Shown in pieces: positions 1 to 7,725 of a stretch of DNA of 32,879 bases. Origin of the DNA: Xanthobacteraceae bacterium (GTDB taxonomy: Bacteria > Pseudomonadota > Alphaproteobacteria > Rhizobiales > Xanthobacteraceae); the NCBI GenBank assembly GCA_030037185.1, contig JASHRR010001210.1, positions 1 to 32,879 on the forward strand. The letters run 5' to 3'. Numbering within the stretch: the first letter of the stretch is position 1; each line of letters opens with the position of its first letter. The notes under the pieces were generated by a model. That model did not search any database, was not told the DNA's origin, and saw only the letters and a list, made by a program, of their open reading frames with translations. Position numbers and translations under genes: made by a program.

Positions 1-758
1 CCGGTCTCGGTCATGTACTTTGCCGCTTCCTGATACTGGAGCGTGGTGAAGACCGTCACGCTGGCGAGCGTACCATCGATCGTCCCCTGCTGCAGCGCGG
101 GCAATACGTCACCCAGGGTGAGCGGGACGCCGGTGCCGCCTATTCTGGCGATCTGCTCCGTCTGGAACGGCGAAGCCAGCACGCGGATTTTCTTGCCCTT
201 GAAATCCGCAAGAGTGTGGAACGGCGCCCGCATGGCGAACGCCACCGGCCCATAGAGGAACAGGTTCGCCCCGATCAGGCCCTTGTTCGAGCCGACAGCC
301 AGAAAGGCTTTGGAGAATTCCGGGTCCGCGATCGTCTCGCGCGCCTGCCGCTCGCTCCGGAACACGCCCGGCGCGCTCAACAGCTCAAAGCGCTGGTCGA
401 CGCCGACCAGAAACTCCGGCGGGCCGACCCAGATCTGGATCGAGCCGAGCTGGGTGCCTTCGATCATGCGCGGAATGGTGCCGAGCTGACTCGCCGGGTA
501 GACCTCCGCCTTGATGCGGCCGCCGGTGTCCTTGTCGATCGCGACCGCAAAGCGCTTCAGCCATTCGTGCTGGGCGTCGTTGAGGGTCGCAGTGGCGAGC
601 TTGATGGTCATGGTTTTGTTTTGGGCGGCGGCGTCGTCCGACGAGTTGGCAACGAGCGCGGCTGCAAGAACGGCGGGCGCGGCGAGGCGTCTCCAGCGGA
701 CTGGTGATCGCGGCTGCTCAAGGTTCACCCTGGACCGCGCTTTCGTGACAAGGCTCAT
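1..758 (-). CDS. TRAP transporter substrate-binding protein, DctP type (3' end outside window)
   Basis: Reading the minus strand from ATG 758 gives 252 residues that run off the window edge, so the C-terminal quarter or so is missing. The start follows a GGGAGAG ribosome-binding site. A basic stretch (RWRR, residues 21-24) and an Ala/Leu-rich segment ending near A-A-A-Q (residues 43-46) form a signal peptide, so the mature protein is periplasmic. The body has DctP-family features: the T-I-K-L-A start, P-A-S-Q-L-G near residue 88, and G-K-K-I-R-V with Arg192 at the position that usually binds the ligand carboxylate. D-V-L-P-A-L-Q-Q-G-T-I-D-G follows near 217. Such proteins deliver organic acids to a DctQM permease, which is not in the window and may lie beyond position 1. 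The ligand cannot be told from sequence. The dioxygenase-like gene behind it suggests an aromatic or other organic acid, which is inference. Confidence 0.88.
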   Translation of the reverse strand, partial: MSLVTKARSRVNLEQPRSPVRWRRLAAPAVLAAALVANSSDDAAAQNKTMTIKLATATLNDAQHEWLKRFAVAIDKDTGGRIKAEVYPASQLGTIPRMIEGTQLGSIQIWVGPPEFLVGVDQRFELLSAPGVFRSERQARETIADPEFSKAFLAVGSNKGLIGANLFLYGPVAFAMRAPFHTLADFKGKKIRVLASPFQTEQIARIGGTGVPLTLGDVLPALQQGTIDGTLASVTVFTTLQYQEAAKYMTET

Positions 759-1005
759 TTGCGTCTCTCCCGCGCTCGCGCCGGCCGTTGAATGGTCATG
801 AGTGTAATGCGCGCCGTCAGGAGGTGCAAAGCAAACCGACGTGTGGTGGCTTAAGGGGGCGCTGCGGTTGTTTGCACCCGCGGTCGGATCGGGCTTGCGT
901 CCGGCTTCGCCCGCGGCCTAACGGGGTGGAGCAGCCGTGGCGCCCATCGAGCGCGCAGCGCGTGCGCCTCAACCGGGCGACCACGAGGGGTCGCCTTGCG
1001 GGAAG

Positions 1006-2421
1006 CTATGCCAGGCTGCGGTTGTGCGCGCTCCAGTACCGTTCGAGATTGGAGATCAGCGCCGGGCTGAAGTGGCAGCAGGCCTGCTCGCGCGCGTAGA
1101 TCGCCATATAGTTGCGGAAGAGATCGAGTGGCTCTTGCCCAATGCGAATTGCCCGCCGATTGCCGGCGGCGCTGACGATGCCGGAAGTCGTCAACCCCCT
1201 CACCAGCTGTTCGAGCGCGTCGTCCATTGTGCCGCTATCCACAATTGCATCGCAGACCAGGGCACACTCGGGGCTGGCGCAGTCTATCCGGCGCTCGTAC
1301 AGGATTGCTTGCCTGGCGATCCGATCACCGGTGAAGCGCGGCAATCTCAGATTAGCGGCGCCCGGAATAATTCCTTCCTTGCGGGCCGGCAGCGTGAGGT
1401 ACGCGTTGCGCTCGGCAACGACGTAATCGCAAACCAGCAGCACTTGGCAGTGTCCGCCGATCGCAAAACCCTCAACGGCGGCGATCCACAGCTTCTCGAT
1501 CGTTGCCCCGCCGCATTCATCGGGCGGCGGCTCTCCTTCGACGCTCAGTCCTCGATAGATCTTGTTGACGTAGCCGAGATCGCGTTGCAGGTACCAGATG
1601 AAGGGGATGCGGCCGTGGTAGAGATGCGTCAGGTTGATGCCGGCGCCGAAAATGCGCCGACCGCGATATTTGGGATTATCGACCTCTGCGCCGCGGAGCA
1701 CGACGACATCCGACGCGTCGTCGAGCAGCGCGATGTCGACGCAGATCTCCATCCCGGCCAATGTGGTTTCGTCTTCAGCATTGAGGAACCGCGGATGGAC
1801 GTAATTGACGAGGCAAGCCCGCCCGCTGCGCCGCACTGACGCGCCTTCGAGCGCGACGACGCCATCGCGGCGAAACCGCTCGATCAGATCAAGTGATTCC
1901 GGCCGCGGCAACAGCATGGAGTGGCAGAGGTGCCGGCCTGCCTGTTGATTCGCCAGAACCGCGGCGATCAACAGGCCCTGGTCAATCTCGAGGCCGCTGC
2001 GATCGCGTTGGAGGCGTCCCGCCTCGGCCGCCAGGTCCTGCCGGCCCGGCACGAGGCCCGGGACGGCATCGGCCACGGCCATGACAAGCTCTTCGACTCG
2101 GACATGGCGCGTACCGTCCGCGGTTAGCGCATTGTAGAGACTCTCAACATGATCGCGCAGGAATTGCCTGCGGGTCCGGCGCGCCGCTTCCACAATCCTC
2201 GCGCCGGCCGCTTGCTCGCGTTCGGTGCGCCTGTTGGCAGGCGCTAGCAGACTGAGCAAATGAGCTGACCGCAGCCAGTAATCCGAAAAGTGATCGCGAT
2301 CTTGCGGATAGCACCCTGTCAGCTTCGGCGCCGCGGCGTTCCAGGCTGATACGGCATCGGGCGGGAGCCCCGCTGCCGTGAGTAAATTTAGCGCGCTTGG
2401 CGGGTTCTCTGAGCCAGACAT
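1006..2421 (-). CDS. DpgC-like enoyl-CoA hydratase/isomerase superfamily protein (putative cofactor-independent acyl-CoA dioxygenase)
   Basis: This 471-residue protein is much longer than a normal crotonase (about 260). Its layout matches DpgC, the (3,5-dihydroxyphenyl)acetyl-CoA 1,2-dioxygenase: a helical N-terminal domain of about 200 residues, then a crotonase core. Core features are V-V-L-R-G near residue 240, F-G-A-G-I-N-L-T at 258-265 (first oxyanion-hole strand), and V-E-G-F-A-I-G-G-H-C-Q near 316-326 (second oxyanion-hole glycines). R-K-E-G-I-I-P-G follows at 347-354. The open frame extends upstream to 2487, but ATG 2421 is preceded by GGAGGA with good spacing and the extra residues look non-coding, so 2421 is preferred. 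DpgC uses O2 without metal or cofactor. The substrate here is unknown, and the protein may be a hydratase rather than an oxygenase. It lies on the same strand as the TRAP receptor gene, about 250 bases before it, and diverges from the secreted-protein run. Confidence 0.8.
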   Translation of the reverse strand: MSGSENPPSALNLLTAAGLPPDAVSAWNAAAPKLTGCYPQDRDHFSDYWLRSAHLLSLLAPANRRTEREQAAGARIVEAARRTRRQFLRDHVESLYNALTADGTRHVRVEELVMAVADAVPGLVPGRQDLAAEAGRLQRDRSGLEIDQGLLIAAVLANQQAGRHLCHSMLLPRPESLDLIERFRRDGVVALEGASVRRSGRACLVNYVHPRFLNAEDETTLAGMEICVDIALLDDASDVVVLRGAEVDNPKYRGRRIFGAGINLTHLYHGRIPFIWYLQRDLGYVNKIYRGLSVEGEPPPDECGGATIEKLWIAAVEGFAIGGHCQVLLVCDYVVAERNAYLTLPARKEGIIPGAANLRLPRFTGDRIARQAILYERRIDCASPECALVCDAIVDSGTMDDALEQLVRGLTTSGIVSAAGNRRAIRIGQEPLDLFRNYMAIYAREQACCHFSPALISNLERYWSAHNRSLA

Positions 2422-2585
2422 GGTAGCCGTCCTCCGTCTGTAGCATACCGAGGTTGTCGCGCGTGCGATGAAGCAAATCGCCTGCACCAGGCGGAGCGCC
2501 GTTCACTCCTCAGCCGAGCGGCAGGTATAAAAATCAATGAGGCGCACGCGCGAAGCATCCGCTGAGCAGGATCGAGCACCGCTGT

Positions 2586-2599
2586 GCTATAGATATAGC
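2586..2599. promoter_or_regulatory. 14-bp palindrome in the divergent intergenic region, possible operator
   Basis: GCTATA-GA-TATAGC is a perfect two-arm palindrome of 6 bp per arm with a 2-base centre. It is AT-rich in a GC-rich region. It lies between the DpgC-like gene (start 2421, minus) and the first secreted-protein gene (start 2715, plus), where a shared regulator would bind. The left half also resembles a -10 element. No regulator gene is in the window, so its role is a guess. Confidence 0.3.
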
Positions 2600-2714
2600 G
2601 GGCCGTTGCACAATTGGCGACCAACTCGACAGATGCAGTATTGCGTCTCATGATCAGGCAGTCAGGCCGGACCTATGCGTCCCCCACGCGGCGCGGCCAC
2701 AAGGAGGCAGCAGC

Positions 2715-3560
2715 ATGATTTACCGAAGTTCGATCGCGGCAGCGGCGCTGGTCGGAGCTCTGTGCGCCACTGCCGGCGACAGCAGGGCATGGGATGACGC
2801 CATGTATCCCGATTTCAGCGGGCAGTGGCGTCCGATTGGCGGTCCCGGAAGGTTCGACATCAGCAAACCCGCCGGCCGCGGACAACAAGCCCCGCTGACG
2901 TCGGAGTATCAGGCGATCTTCGAGGCCAACGTGAAAGAGCAGGCGGCGGGCGGCCAAGGCACCACCAAGACCTATCGGTGCTTCTCCCCGGGAATGCCGC
3001 GCGTCACCAACGGATATGGCGAGATCGAGTTCGTGGTCACACCCAAAACGACCCACATCCTGGTCGATCATATCTACGACAACCGCAGGATCTTCACGGA
3101 CGGACGCCCTTGGCCCGCGGAGCTCACGCCAACCCTGCTCGGTTATTCGATTGGCCAGTGGATCGATACGGACGGCGATGGGCGCTACGATGTTCTGGAA
3201 GCGGAGACGCGCGGCTTCCGAGGTCCTCGCTCTTTCGACGCCAGCGGCCTTCCGCTGCATGCAGACAACGAGACCATCGTCAAGGAAAGGATCTATATCG
3301 ATAAAAACGATGCCAATGTCGTCCATGACGAGGTCACGGTGATCGACCACGCGCTGACGCGTCCGTGGACCGTCATGAAGAATTACCGGCGCGACGACGA
3401 TCGCTATCCGTCGTGGAGCGAGGAGAATTGCGGCGAATCCAACAATCATGTCACCATCGCCGATGAGGACTACATGCTGAGCGCCGAGGGTCTGCTGATG
3501 CCCACCAGGAAAGACCAGGCGCCGCCTGACCTGCGCTATTTCAAGAAGTACAACCGGTAA
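2715..3560 (+). CDS. Secreted protein of the GxSxGxW family, paralogue 1, with an EF-hand-like loop
   Basis: The gene encodes 281 residues; the start follows a strong AAGGAGG site. Residues 1-25 form a signal peptide (I-A-A-A-A-L-V-G-A-L, cleavage near S-R-A-W). Family marks shared with the genes at 5516 and 6454 are P-D-F-S-G-Q-W (32-38), a Cys-x3-Gly-x-Pro element (Cys89), R-x-I-F (125-127), G-x-S-x-G-x-W (143-149), an E-R-x-Y/I element and T-R-P-W near residue 215. In place of the W-E-G-D-T motif of the paralogues it has D151-T-D-G-D-G-R-Y-D-V-L-E162, which fits the 12-residue EF-hand calcium loop (acidic at 1, 3, 5, 9 and 12, Gly at 6). I know no experimentally assigned function for this family, whose members occur in several copies in soil proteobacteria and acidobacteria. 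It is the first gene of a same-strand run, 23 bases before the next. Confidence 0.85.
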   Translation: MIYRSSIAAAALVGALCATAGDSRAWDDAMYPDFSGQWRPIGGPGRFDISKPAGRGQQAPLTSEYQAIFEANVKEQAAGGQGTTKTYRCFSPGMPRVTNGYGEIEFVVTPKTTHILVDHIYDNRRIFTDGRPWPAELTPTLLGYSIGQWIDTDGDGRYDVLEAETRGFRGPRSFDASGLPLHADNETIVKERIYIDKNDANVVHDEVTVIDHALTRPWTVMKNYRRDDDRYPSWSEENCGESNNHVTIADEDYMLSAEGLLMPTRKDQAPPDLRYFKKYNR

Positions 3561-3583
3561 AAGCACCGTCCAGGAGAGAAACC

Positions 3584-5254
3584 ATGCGATTGAAACATCT
3601 GTTGCTTTTCACGAGCGCCGGCGTGTTCGGTCTTCTCGCCGGCTCCCCCACGGGTGCGCTCGCACAATCGGCCGCGGCGATGACCGGACAAGTGACTTCA
3701 GCTGAGGAAGGCCCGATGGAAGGCGTACTGGTGAGCGCCAAGAAGCAGGGCTCGACCATCACGGTGACGGTCGCAACCGATGCCAATGGCCAGTATAGCT
3801 TCCCGGCGGATCGGCTCGATCCCGGTCGCTATGCGCTCGCCATCCGCGCGGCTGGTTATGATCTCGACGGTCCGCGGGAGGTGGCTATTGCGCCAGGCGG
3901 CTCGACGGCGGATATCAAGCTCGTCAAGACGAAGAACCTGGCGAACCAGCTCTCCAACGCCGAATGGCTCATCAGCGCGCCTGGTCCCGACAACCTCAAG
4001 GCCAACCTGACCAATTGCGTGAGCTGCCACACGCTGCAGCGCGTGTTTGCCTCTGCCCATGACGCCGAGGAGTTCAAGCAAATCTTCAAGCGCATGGGCA
4101 CCTACGCGCCGGGCAGCACGCCGGTCCATCCGCAAAAGCTGCTGCCGGGACCGCGCGGCGACCGCTCTCCCATGCCCCCCTCGCAATGGGAAGCGGCCTC
4201 GGCGTGGCTCGCCAGCGTCAACCTGAATTCGAGTGAGACGCTGTCCTATGAGCTGCTGACCCTGCCGCGGCCCAAGGGCGCCGCGACCAGGGTCATCTAC
4301 ACGGAATACGATCTGCCGCGCAAAGCGGCCCAGCCCCATGACGTGATTGTCGATCGCGACGGCATGGTGTGGTATTCGGACTTCAGTAACCAGTTCGCGG
4401 GCGTGCTTGATCCGAAAACCGGCAAAGCGACCGACATTGTGATCCCGGTGCTCAAGCCTGAGCAGCCGAAGGGCAGCCTAGAAATCGAGCTGGAGGCGGG
4501 CGAGAAGAACGTCTGGCTTGCATTGATGTACCAAGCAGGCCTTGCCCGGATCGATCGCATCACCCACGAAGTCGCGATGTACCCCTATCCGAAGGAGTGG
4601 CTGTCAACCTCGGCGCAAGCCTCGATGGTGTCGCCGCAGCACGCCGACGTCGACGGCAAGGTCTGGAGCAACAACCAGGATGTGCACACCATGTATCGCC
4701 TGGATGTGAACACTGGCCGGTACGAGGACCTGGGGCCTTCCAAGGATCCACGCGGCAAGCAGATCTCAGCCTATGGGATGCCGACGGATCTTGACAACAA
4801 CGTATATCAGCTGGAATTCGGCGGCACCAGCATCGGGCTGCGCGATGCCAAGACCGGCGCCGTCACCATCTACGAGACGCCGATCAAGAATTCGCGGCCG
4901 CGGCGCGGCCGGGTCGATGGGCAAAACCGCCTGTGGCTCGCCGAATATGGCGGTAACGCCATCGGCCTGTTCGATCCAAAGACGGCCGCCATCAAGGAAT
5001 ATCGGCTTCCGACCAAGTGGGGCGCTCCCTACGACGTCGTGCCCAACAAGGACGCCTCGCAAGTGTGGACCGGCTCCATGCTCAATGATCGCGTCGCGCG
5101 CCTCGACACCGAGAGCGGCCAGATCACCGAATATCTGCTGCCGCGCCCGACCAACATCCGCCGCGTCTTCGTGCAGGAGACCGGACAAAAAACCGCGCTC
5201 TGGATCGGCAGCAATCACAACGCCTCGATCGTCAAGGTCGAGCCGCTGGAGTGA
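3584..5254 (+). CDS. Secreted multidomain protein: carboxypeptidase-regulatory-like domain + c-type haem site + Vgb-like beta-propeller
   Basis: The product has 556 residues; ATG follows CAGGAGAG. After a signal peptide (1-28, ending A-L-A-Q) comes a carboxypeptidase-regulatory-like beta-sandwich (about 34-115, with T-D-A-N-G-Q-Y-S-F and G-R-Y-A-L). A single haem-binding C145-V-S-C-H149 follows; Met197 in S-P-M-P-P is a possible sixth ligand. From about 235 to the end is a beta-propeller of streptogramin-lyase (Vgb) type, with blade signatures such as V-D-R-D-G-M-V-W-Y-S-D, V-D-G-K-V-W-S-N-N, V-D-G-Q-N-R-L-W-L-A-E-Y and A-L-W-I-G-S-N-H. The haem implies maturation in the periplasm and a redox role. 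Antibiotic inactivation is only one possible reading of the propeller, since most Vgb-like propellers are not streptogramin lyases. It sits 23 bases after the previous gene, which suggests co-transcription. The architecture is clear; the function is not. Confidence 0.88.
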   Translation: MRLKHLLLFTSAGVFGLLAGSPTGALAQSAAAMTGQVTSAEEGPMEGVLVSAKKQGSTITVTVATDANGQYSFPADRLDPGRYALAIRAAGYDLDGPREVAIAPGGSTADIKLVKTKNLANQLSNAEWLISAPGPDNLKANLTNCVSCHTLQRVFASAHDAEEFKQIFKRMGTYAPGSTPVHPQKLLPGPRGDRSPMPPSQWEAASAWLASVNLNSSETLSYELLTLPRPKGAATRVIYTEYDLPRKAAQPHDVIVDRDGMVWYSDFSNQFAGVLDPKTGKATDIVIPVLKPEQPKGSLEIELEAGEKNVWLALMYQAGLARIDRITHEVAMYPYPKEWLSTSAQASMVSPQHADVDGKVWSNNQDVHTMYRLDVNTGRYEDLGPSKDPRGKQISAYGMPTDLDNNVYQLEFGGTSIGLRDAKTGAVTIYETPIKNSRPRRGRVDGQNRLWLAEYGGNAIGLFDPKTAAIKEYRLPTKWGAPYDVVPNKDASQVWTGSMLNDRVARLDTESGQITEYLLPRPTNIRRVFVQETGQKTALWIGSNHNASIVKVEPLE

Positions 5255-5284
5255 CCGGACCGCGGTCCAGTGAAAAAACGCGAT

Positions 5285-5303
5285 GGCCGGGTTCGTCCCG
5301 GCC
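5285..5303. repeat. REP-like hairpin / possible terminator
   Basis: GGCCGGG (5285-5291) and CCCGGCC (5297-5303) form a perfect 7-bp stem with a 5-base loop, 30 bases after the stop of the propeller gene. No T-run follows, so it resembles the dispersed palindromes of Bradyrhizobium-type genomes more than a classical terminator. It may still stabilise or end the upstream transcript. Confidence 0.5.
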
Positions 5304-5341
5304 GTTGAGGCCGCCTGTGGTCCGGCTCGTTGCCAGGATCG

Positions 5342-5388
5342 AGCGAAGCGAAATTTCGGAACTGCCTCGCAAGCCGCATCGCTTCGCT
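5342..5388. repeat. 10-bp perfect inverted repeat
   Basis: AGCGAAGCGA (5342-5351) is matched by TCGCTTCGCT (5379-5388) across a 27-base spacer. With the hairpin at 5285 it fills most of the 261-base gap between the propeller gene and the next secreted-protein gene. This looks like an intergenic palindromic repeat insertion. Transcription of the genes downstream may therefore restart after it. Confidence 0.5.
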
Positions 5389-5515
5389 TGCGCGCCAGGA
5401 CACTGCGTCAACAAGGCGTCAAAGCGGCAACCCGATCGAAAAACCGGCTCGTTGTCTCAAGCCTTCATCTCAGCCGCGGTCACACTCAGATAACGGTCGC
5501 AATAGGATCGTCACA

Positions 5516-6247
5516 ATGAAGAAAATCCTTGGCACACTGATGGCCGGACCCGCCGTCGCAGCAGTAATGCTCATAGGGGTCGCGCCGCTGGCGGGACAGG
5601 ACAATCGCGTGCCGCGCGGCGCAGACGGCAAGCCCGACCTGAATGGAATCTGGCAGGCCCTGAACGAAGCGAACTATGATCTTGAGGCTCACGTGGCGCG
5701 TCCCGCGATGGCGCTTCGCCCCGGACCATACGGTCCGCTACCGGCCGCGCAGACATTGGCGCTGGGCGCGGTCGGCGCAGTGCCGCCCAGCCTTGGGGTG
5801 GTGGAAGGCGGCGAAATTCCCTATAAGCCCGAAGCGCTCGCGAGAAAGCAGCAGAACCAGCAAGACTGGTTGAACCTCGACCCGGAGATCAAATGCTATC
5901 TCCCCGGCGTGCCGCGCGCGACTTACATGCCCTACCCGTTCGAGATCCTGCAAAGCGCGAGCGCGCTGACGTTCGTCTACGAGTACGCCGGCGCCGTGAG
6001 AAACATCTTTTTCAAAAACCCCGGGCCCGCTCCGGCCGACTCGTGGATGGGCCAATCCGTCGGACGCTGGGAGGGCGACACTATGGTGATCGACGTCACT
6101 GACTTGAACGATCGGACCTGGTTTGACCGCGCCGGAAATTACCATAGTGATAAGCTGCATGTGGTGGAGCGCTACACGCGCGTGAGCCCGGATTTCGTCG
6201 AGGAGCTGCTCTACGGGCAGTATCGCAAGCATCCGCTCAACGAATAA
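5516..6247 (+). CDS. Secreted protein of the GxSxGxW family, paralogue 2, with shortened C-terminus
   Basis: The likely product is 243 residues from ATG 5516, where a signal peptide begins (M-K-K-I-L, then hydrophobic to about residue 25). The frame is open upstream to 5330, but that stretch is repeat-derived and gives no secretion signal. Family marks are P-D-L-N-G-I-W near residue 40, Cys-x3-Gly-x-Pro, R-N-I-F-F, G-Q-S-V-G-R-W-E-G-D-T and V-V-E-R-Y-T-R-V. Paralogues continue another 50-60 residues past V-V-E-R, including a T/D-R-P-W element. Here the protein ends 22 residues after that motif with an unrelated tail, so it has lost the end of the domain. It may be a decaying copy or a short variant. 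Translation in the other frames past 6190 does not recover the missing part. Only a weak AGGA sits before the ATG. Confidence 0.75.
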   Translation: MKKILGTLMAGPAVAAVMLIGVAPLAGQDNRVPRGADGKPDLNGIWQALNEANYDLEAHVARPAMALRPGPYGPLPAAQTLALGAVGAVPPSLGVVEGGEIPYKPEALARKQQNQQDWLNLDPEIKCYLPGVPRATYMPYPFEILQSASALTFVYEYAGAVRNIFFKNPGPAPADSWMGQSVGRWEGDTMVIDVTDLNDRTWFDRAGNYHSDKLHVVERYTRVSPDFVEELLYGQYRKHPLNE

Positions 6248-6334
6248 GCATGTACAGCGTTTCCATGCTAGGATGCAGACTGTGGGACCTCATCCGAGCA
6301 GGCCGCGCGCTTCGTGCCCCGCAAAGGATGCCGC

Positions 6335-6361
6335 AGGACCGATCTCGCCTGTGGCGGTCCT
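6335..6361 (+). terminator. Stem-loop after paralogue 2, possible weak terminator
   Basis: AGGACCG (6335-6341) pairs with CGGTCCT (6355-6361) over a 13-base loop, followed by only a short T stretch. A second perfect hairpin, GCGCCC-TTC-GGGCGC, lies just downstream at 6370-6384. Both sit between the stop at 6247 and the next start at 6454. They could end transcription or be repeats. Confidence 0.3.
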
Positions 6362-6453
6362 TTACGGACGCGCCCTTCGGGCGCATATCGATACCGTTCG
6401 TCGAACCTCGGCGGCAATTGAGCCGCAACGGATCGATCGAGGAGGAACGCGAC

Positions 6454-7590
6454 ATGCCGAAGCTATTTGCCTCGATGACGAGCGCGGTCGGAATGGCGCT
6501 CGGGTTCATTCCTCTGACGGCTTTGCCCACGTCGGCCCAAGTGACGAACACGGCGACCATCGCCGTGGCAAAACCCAACTTACCGCGCACCGGCGACGGA
6601 CGTCCGGACTTGCAAGGCGTTTACGATCTCGCGACGATGACGCCGTTCCAGCGGCTGCCTGGCGATCCGCCCTTCCTCACCAAGGAAAAAGCCGTGGCCC
6701 TGCAGAGAGCCGAGGCCCGGCGCAGGGCTGAGGACGACTTGCCTTCTGCGCCGGATCGTCGGCCGCCGCCGGTTGGCGGCGATACAAGCCCGCCCAAGTC
6801 GTTCTTCGAAGCGCTGGAGAAGGCTGGAGGGGGCGCCGTCGGCGGCTATAACCGTTTCTGGCTCAACCAGGGCTCGGCCTATACCGAGGTCGCCGGACAG
6901 ATTAGGACATCGATCGTCGTCGACCCGCCGGACGGCCATCTGCCTGCCTACAATGAGGCGGCAGAAAAGCGGATCGCAGCAGCGCGGGCAGCGCCGGCCT
7001 CCACCGCTGCGGAGCGCCAAGATGGCACAGCCCAGCCGCCCGGCGCCCATGACAACCCCGAGCAGCGGCCGCTCTCCGAGCGCTGCCTGCTCGGATTCGG
7101 TTCCACCTCCGGCCCGCCGGCGCTGCCGGACTATTTTTATAATGATCTCCACCAGATCGTGCAGACTCCCGACCACATCCTGATTCTTAGCGAGATGGTG
7201 CACGATGCCCGCATCGTGCGCATGAACGCAGAGCATCTGCCGAAAAACATCCGCCGCTGGATGGGTGACTCGGTGGGGCATTGGGAAGGCGACACGCTCG
7301 TTATCGACACGATCAATTTCACCGACAAAACCCGTTTCCGCGGCTCGACCGAAAATCTCCACGTCGTCGAGCGCCTAACGCGCGTTGACGACAAAACTCT
7401 CCTTTACCGCTTCACGGTAGAAGACCCGGCAACCTGGGACCGACCCTGGACCGGCGAATATACCTGGCCGGCGACCACCAAGCCGATCTACGAATACGCG
7501 TGCCACGAAGGCAACTACGCGCTCGCCAGCGTCTTACGAGGTGCCCGGCGTCAGGAGGCTGAGGAGGCAGCGGCACAAGCCAAGAACTGA
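6454..7590 (+). CDS. Secreted protein of the GxSxGxW family, paralogue 3 (full length)
   Basis: ATG 6454 follows a strong GAGGAGGAA site and opens with a signal peptide (to about residue 28, ending T-S-A-Q), so it is preferred over the longer open frame from 6250. The 378-residue product has P-D-L-Q-G-V-Y near residue 50, then an Ala/Pro/Gln-rich middle section. The C-terminal half carries the full family signature: Cys-L-L-G, H-D-A-R-I-V-R, G-D-S-V-G-H-W-E-G-D-T-L-V-I-D-T, N-L-H-V-V-E-R and W-D-R-P-W, ending in a Glu/Ala-rich tail. It is the most complete of the three paralogues and the best member for structure prediction. Its position before a secreted serine hydrolase, on the same strand, suggests a joint envelope role. 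No catalytic residues can be named with confidence. Confidence 0.82.
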   Translation: MPKLFASMTSAVGMALGFIPLTALPTSAQVTNTATIAVAKPNLPRTGDGRPDLQGVYDLATMTPFQRLPGDPPFLTKEKAVALQRAEARRRAEDDLPSAPDRRPPPVGGDTSPPKSFFEALEKAGGGAVGGYNRFWLNQGSAYTEVAGQIRTSIVVDPPDGHLPAYNEAAEKRIAAARAAPASTAAERQDGTAQPPGAHDNPEQRPLSERCLLGFGSTSGPPALPDYFYNDLHQIVQTPDHILILSEMVHDARIVRMNAEHLPKNIRRWMGDSVGHWEGDTLVIDTINFTDKTRFRGSTENLHVVERLTRVDDKTLLYRFTVEDPATWDRPWTGEYTWPATTKPIYEYACHEGNYALASVLRGARRQEAEEAAAQAKN

Positions 7591-7725
7591 CGAGAACACC
7601 CCGCAAGCTACTCCTATGCGGTCGGAGTGCGCGGTCGCCCCGGCACCGGGCAATGTTGGAGGACACGGCGCCCGCACCGGATGAAGACGATTATGTTTGG
7701 CTAAAACGAGGAGGAGGGGTTCACC

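Noticed and set aside
937..1839. A 300-codon plus-strand frame opposite the DpgC-like gene
   Set aside because: The minus strand encodes a clear crotonase-family protein; the plus frame is its shadow.
2673..3566. A 297-codon minus-strand frame opposite the first secreted-protein gene
   Set aside because: The plus-strand gene has a strong ribosome site, a signal peptide and two paralogues; the antisense product has none of these.
3584..5254. Calling the propeller protein a virginiamycin B lyase (antibiotic resistance)
   Set aside because: The similarity is at fold level only, and the added haem and regulatory-like domains point to another role.
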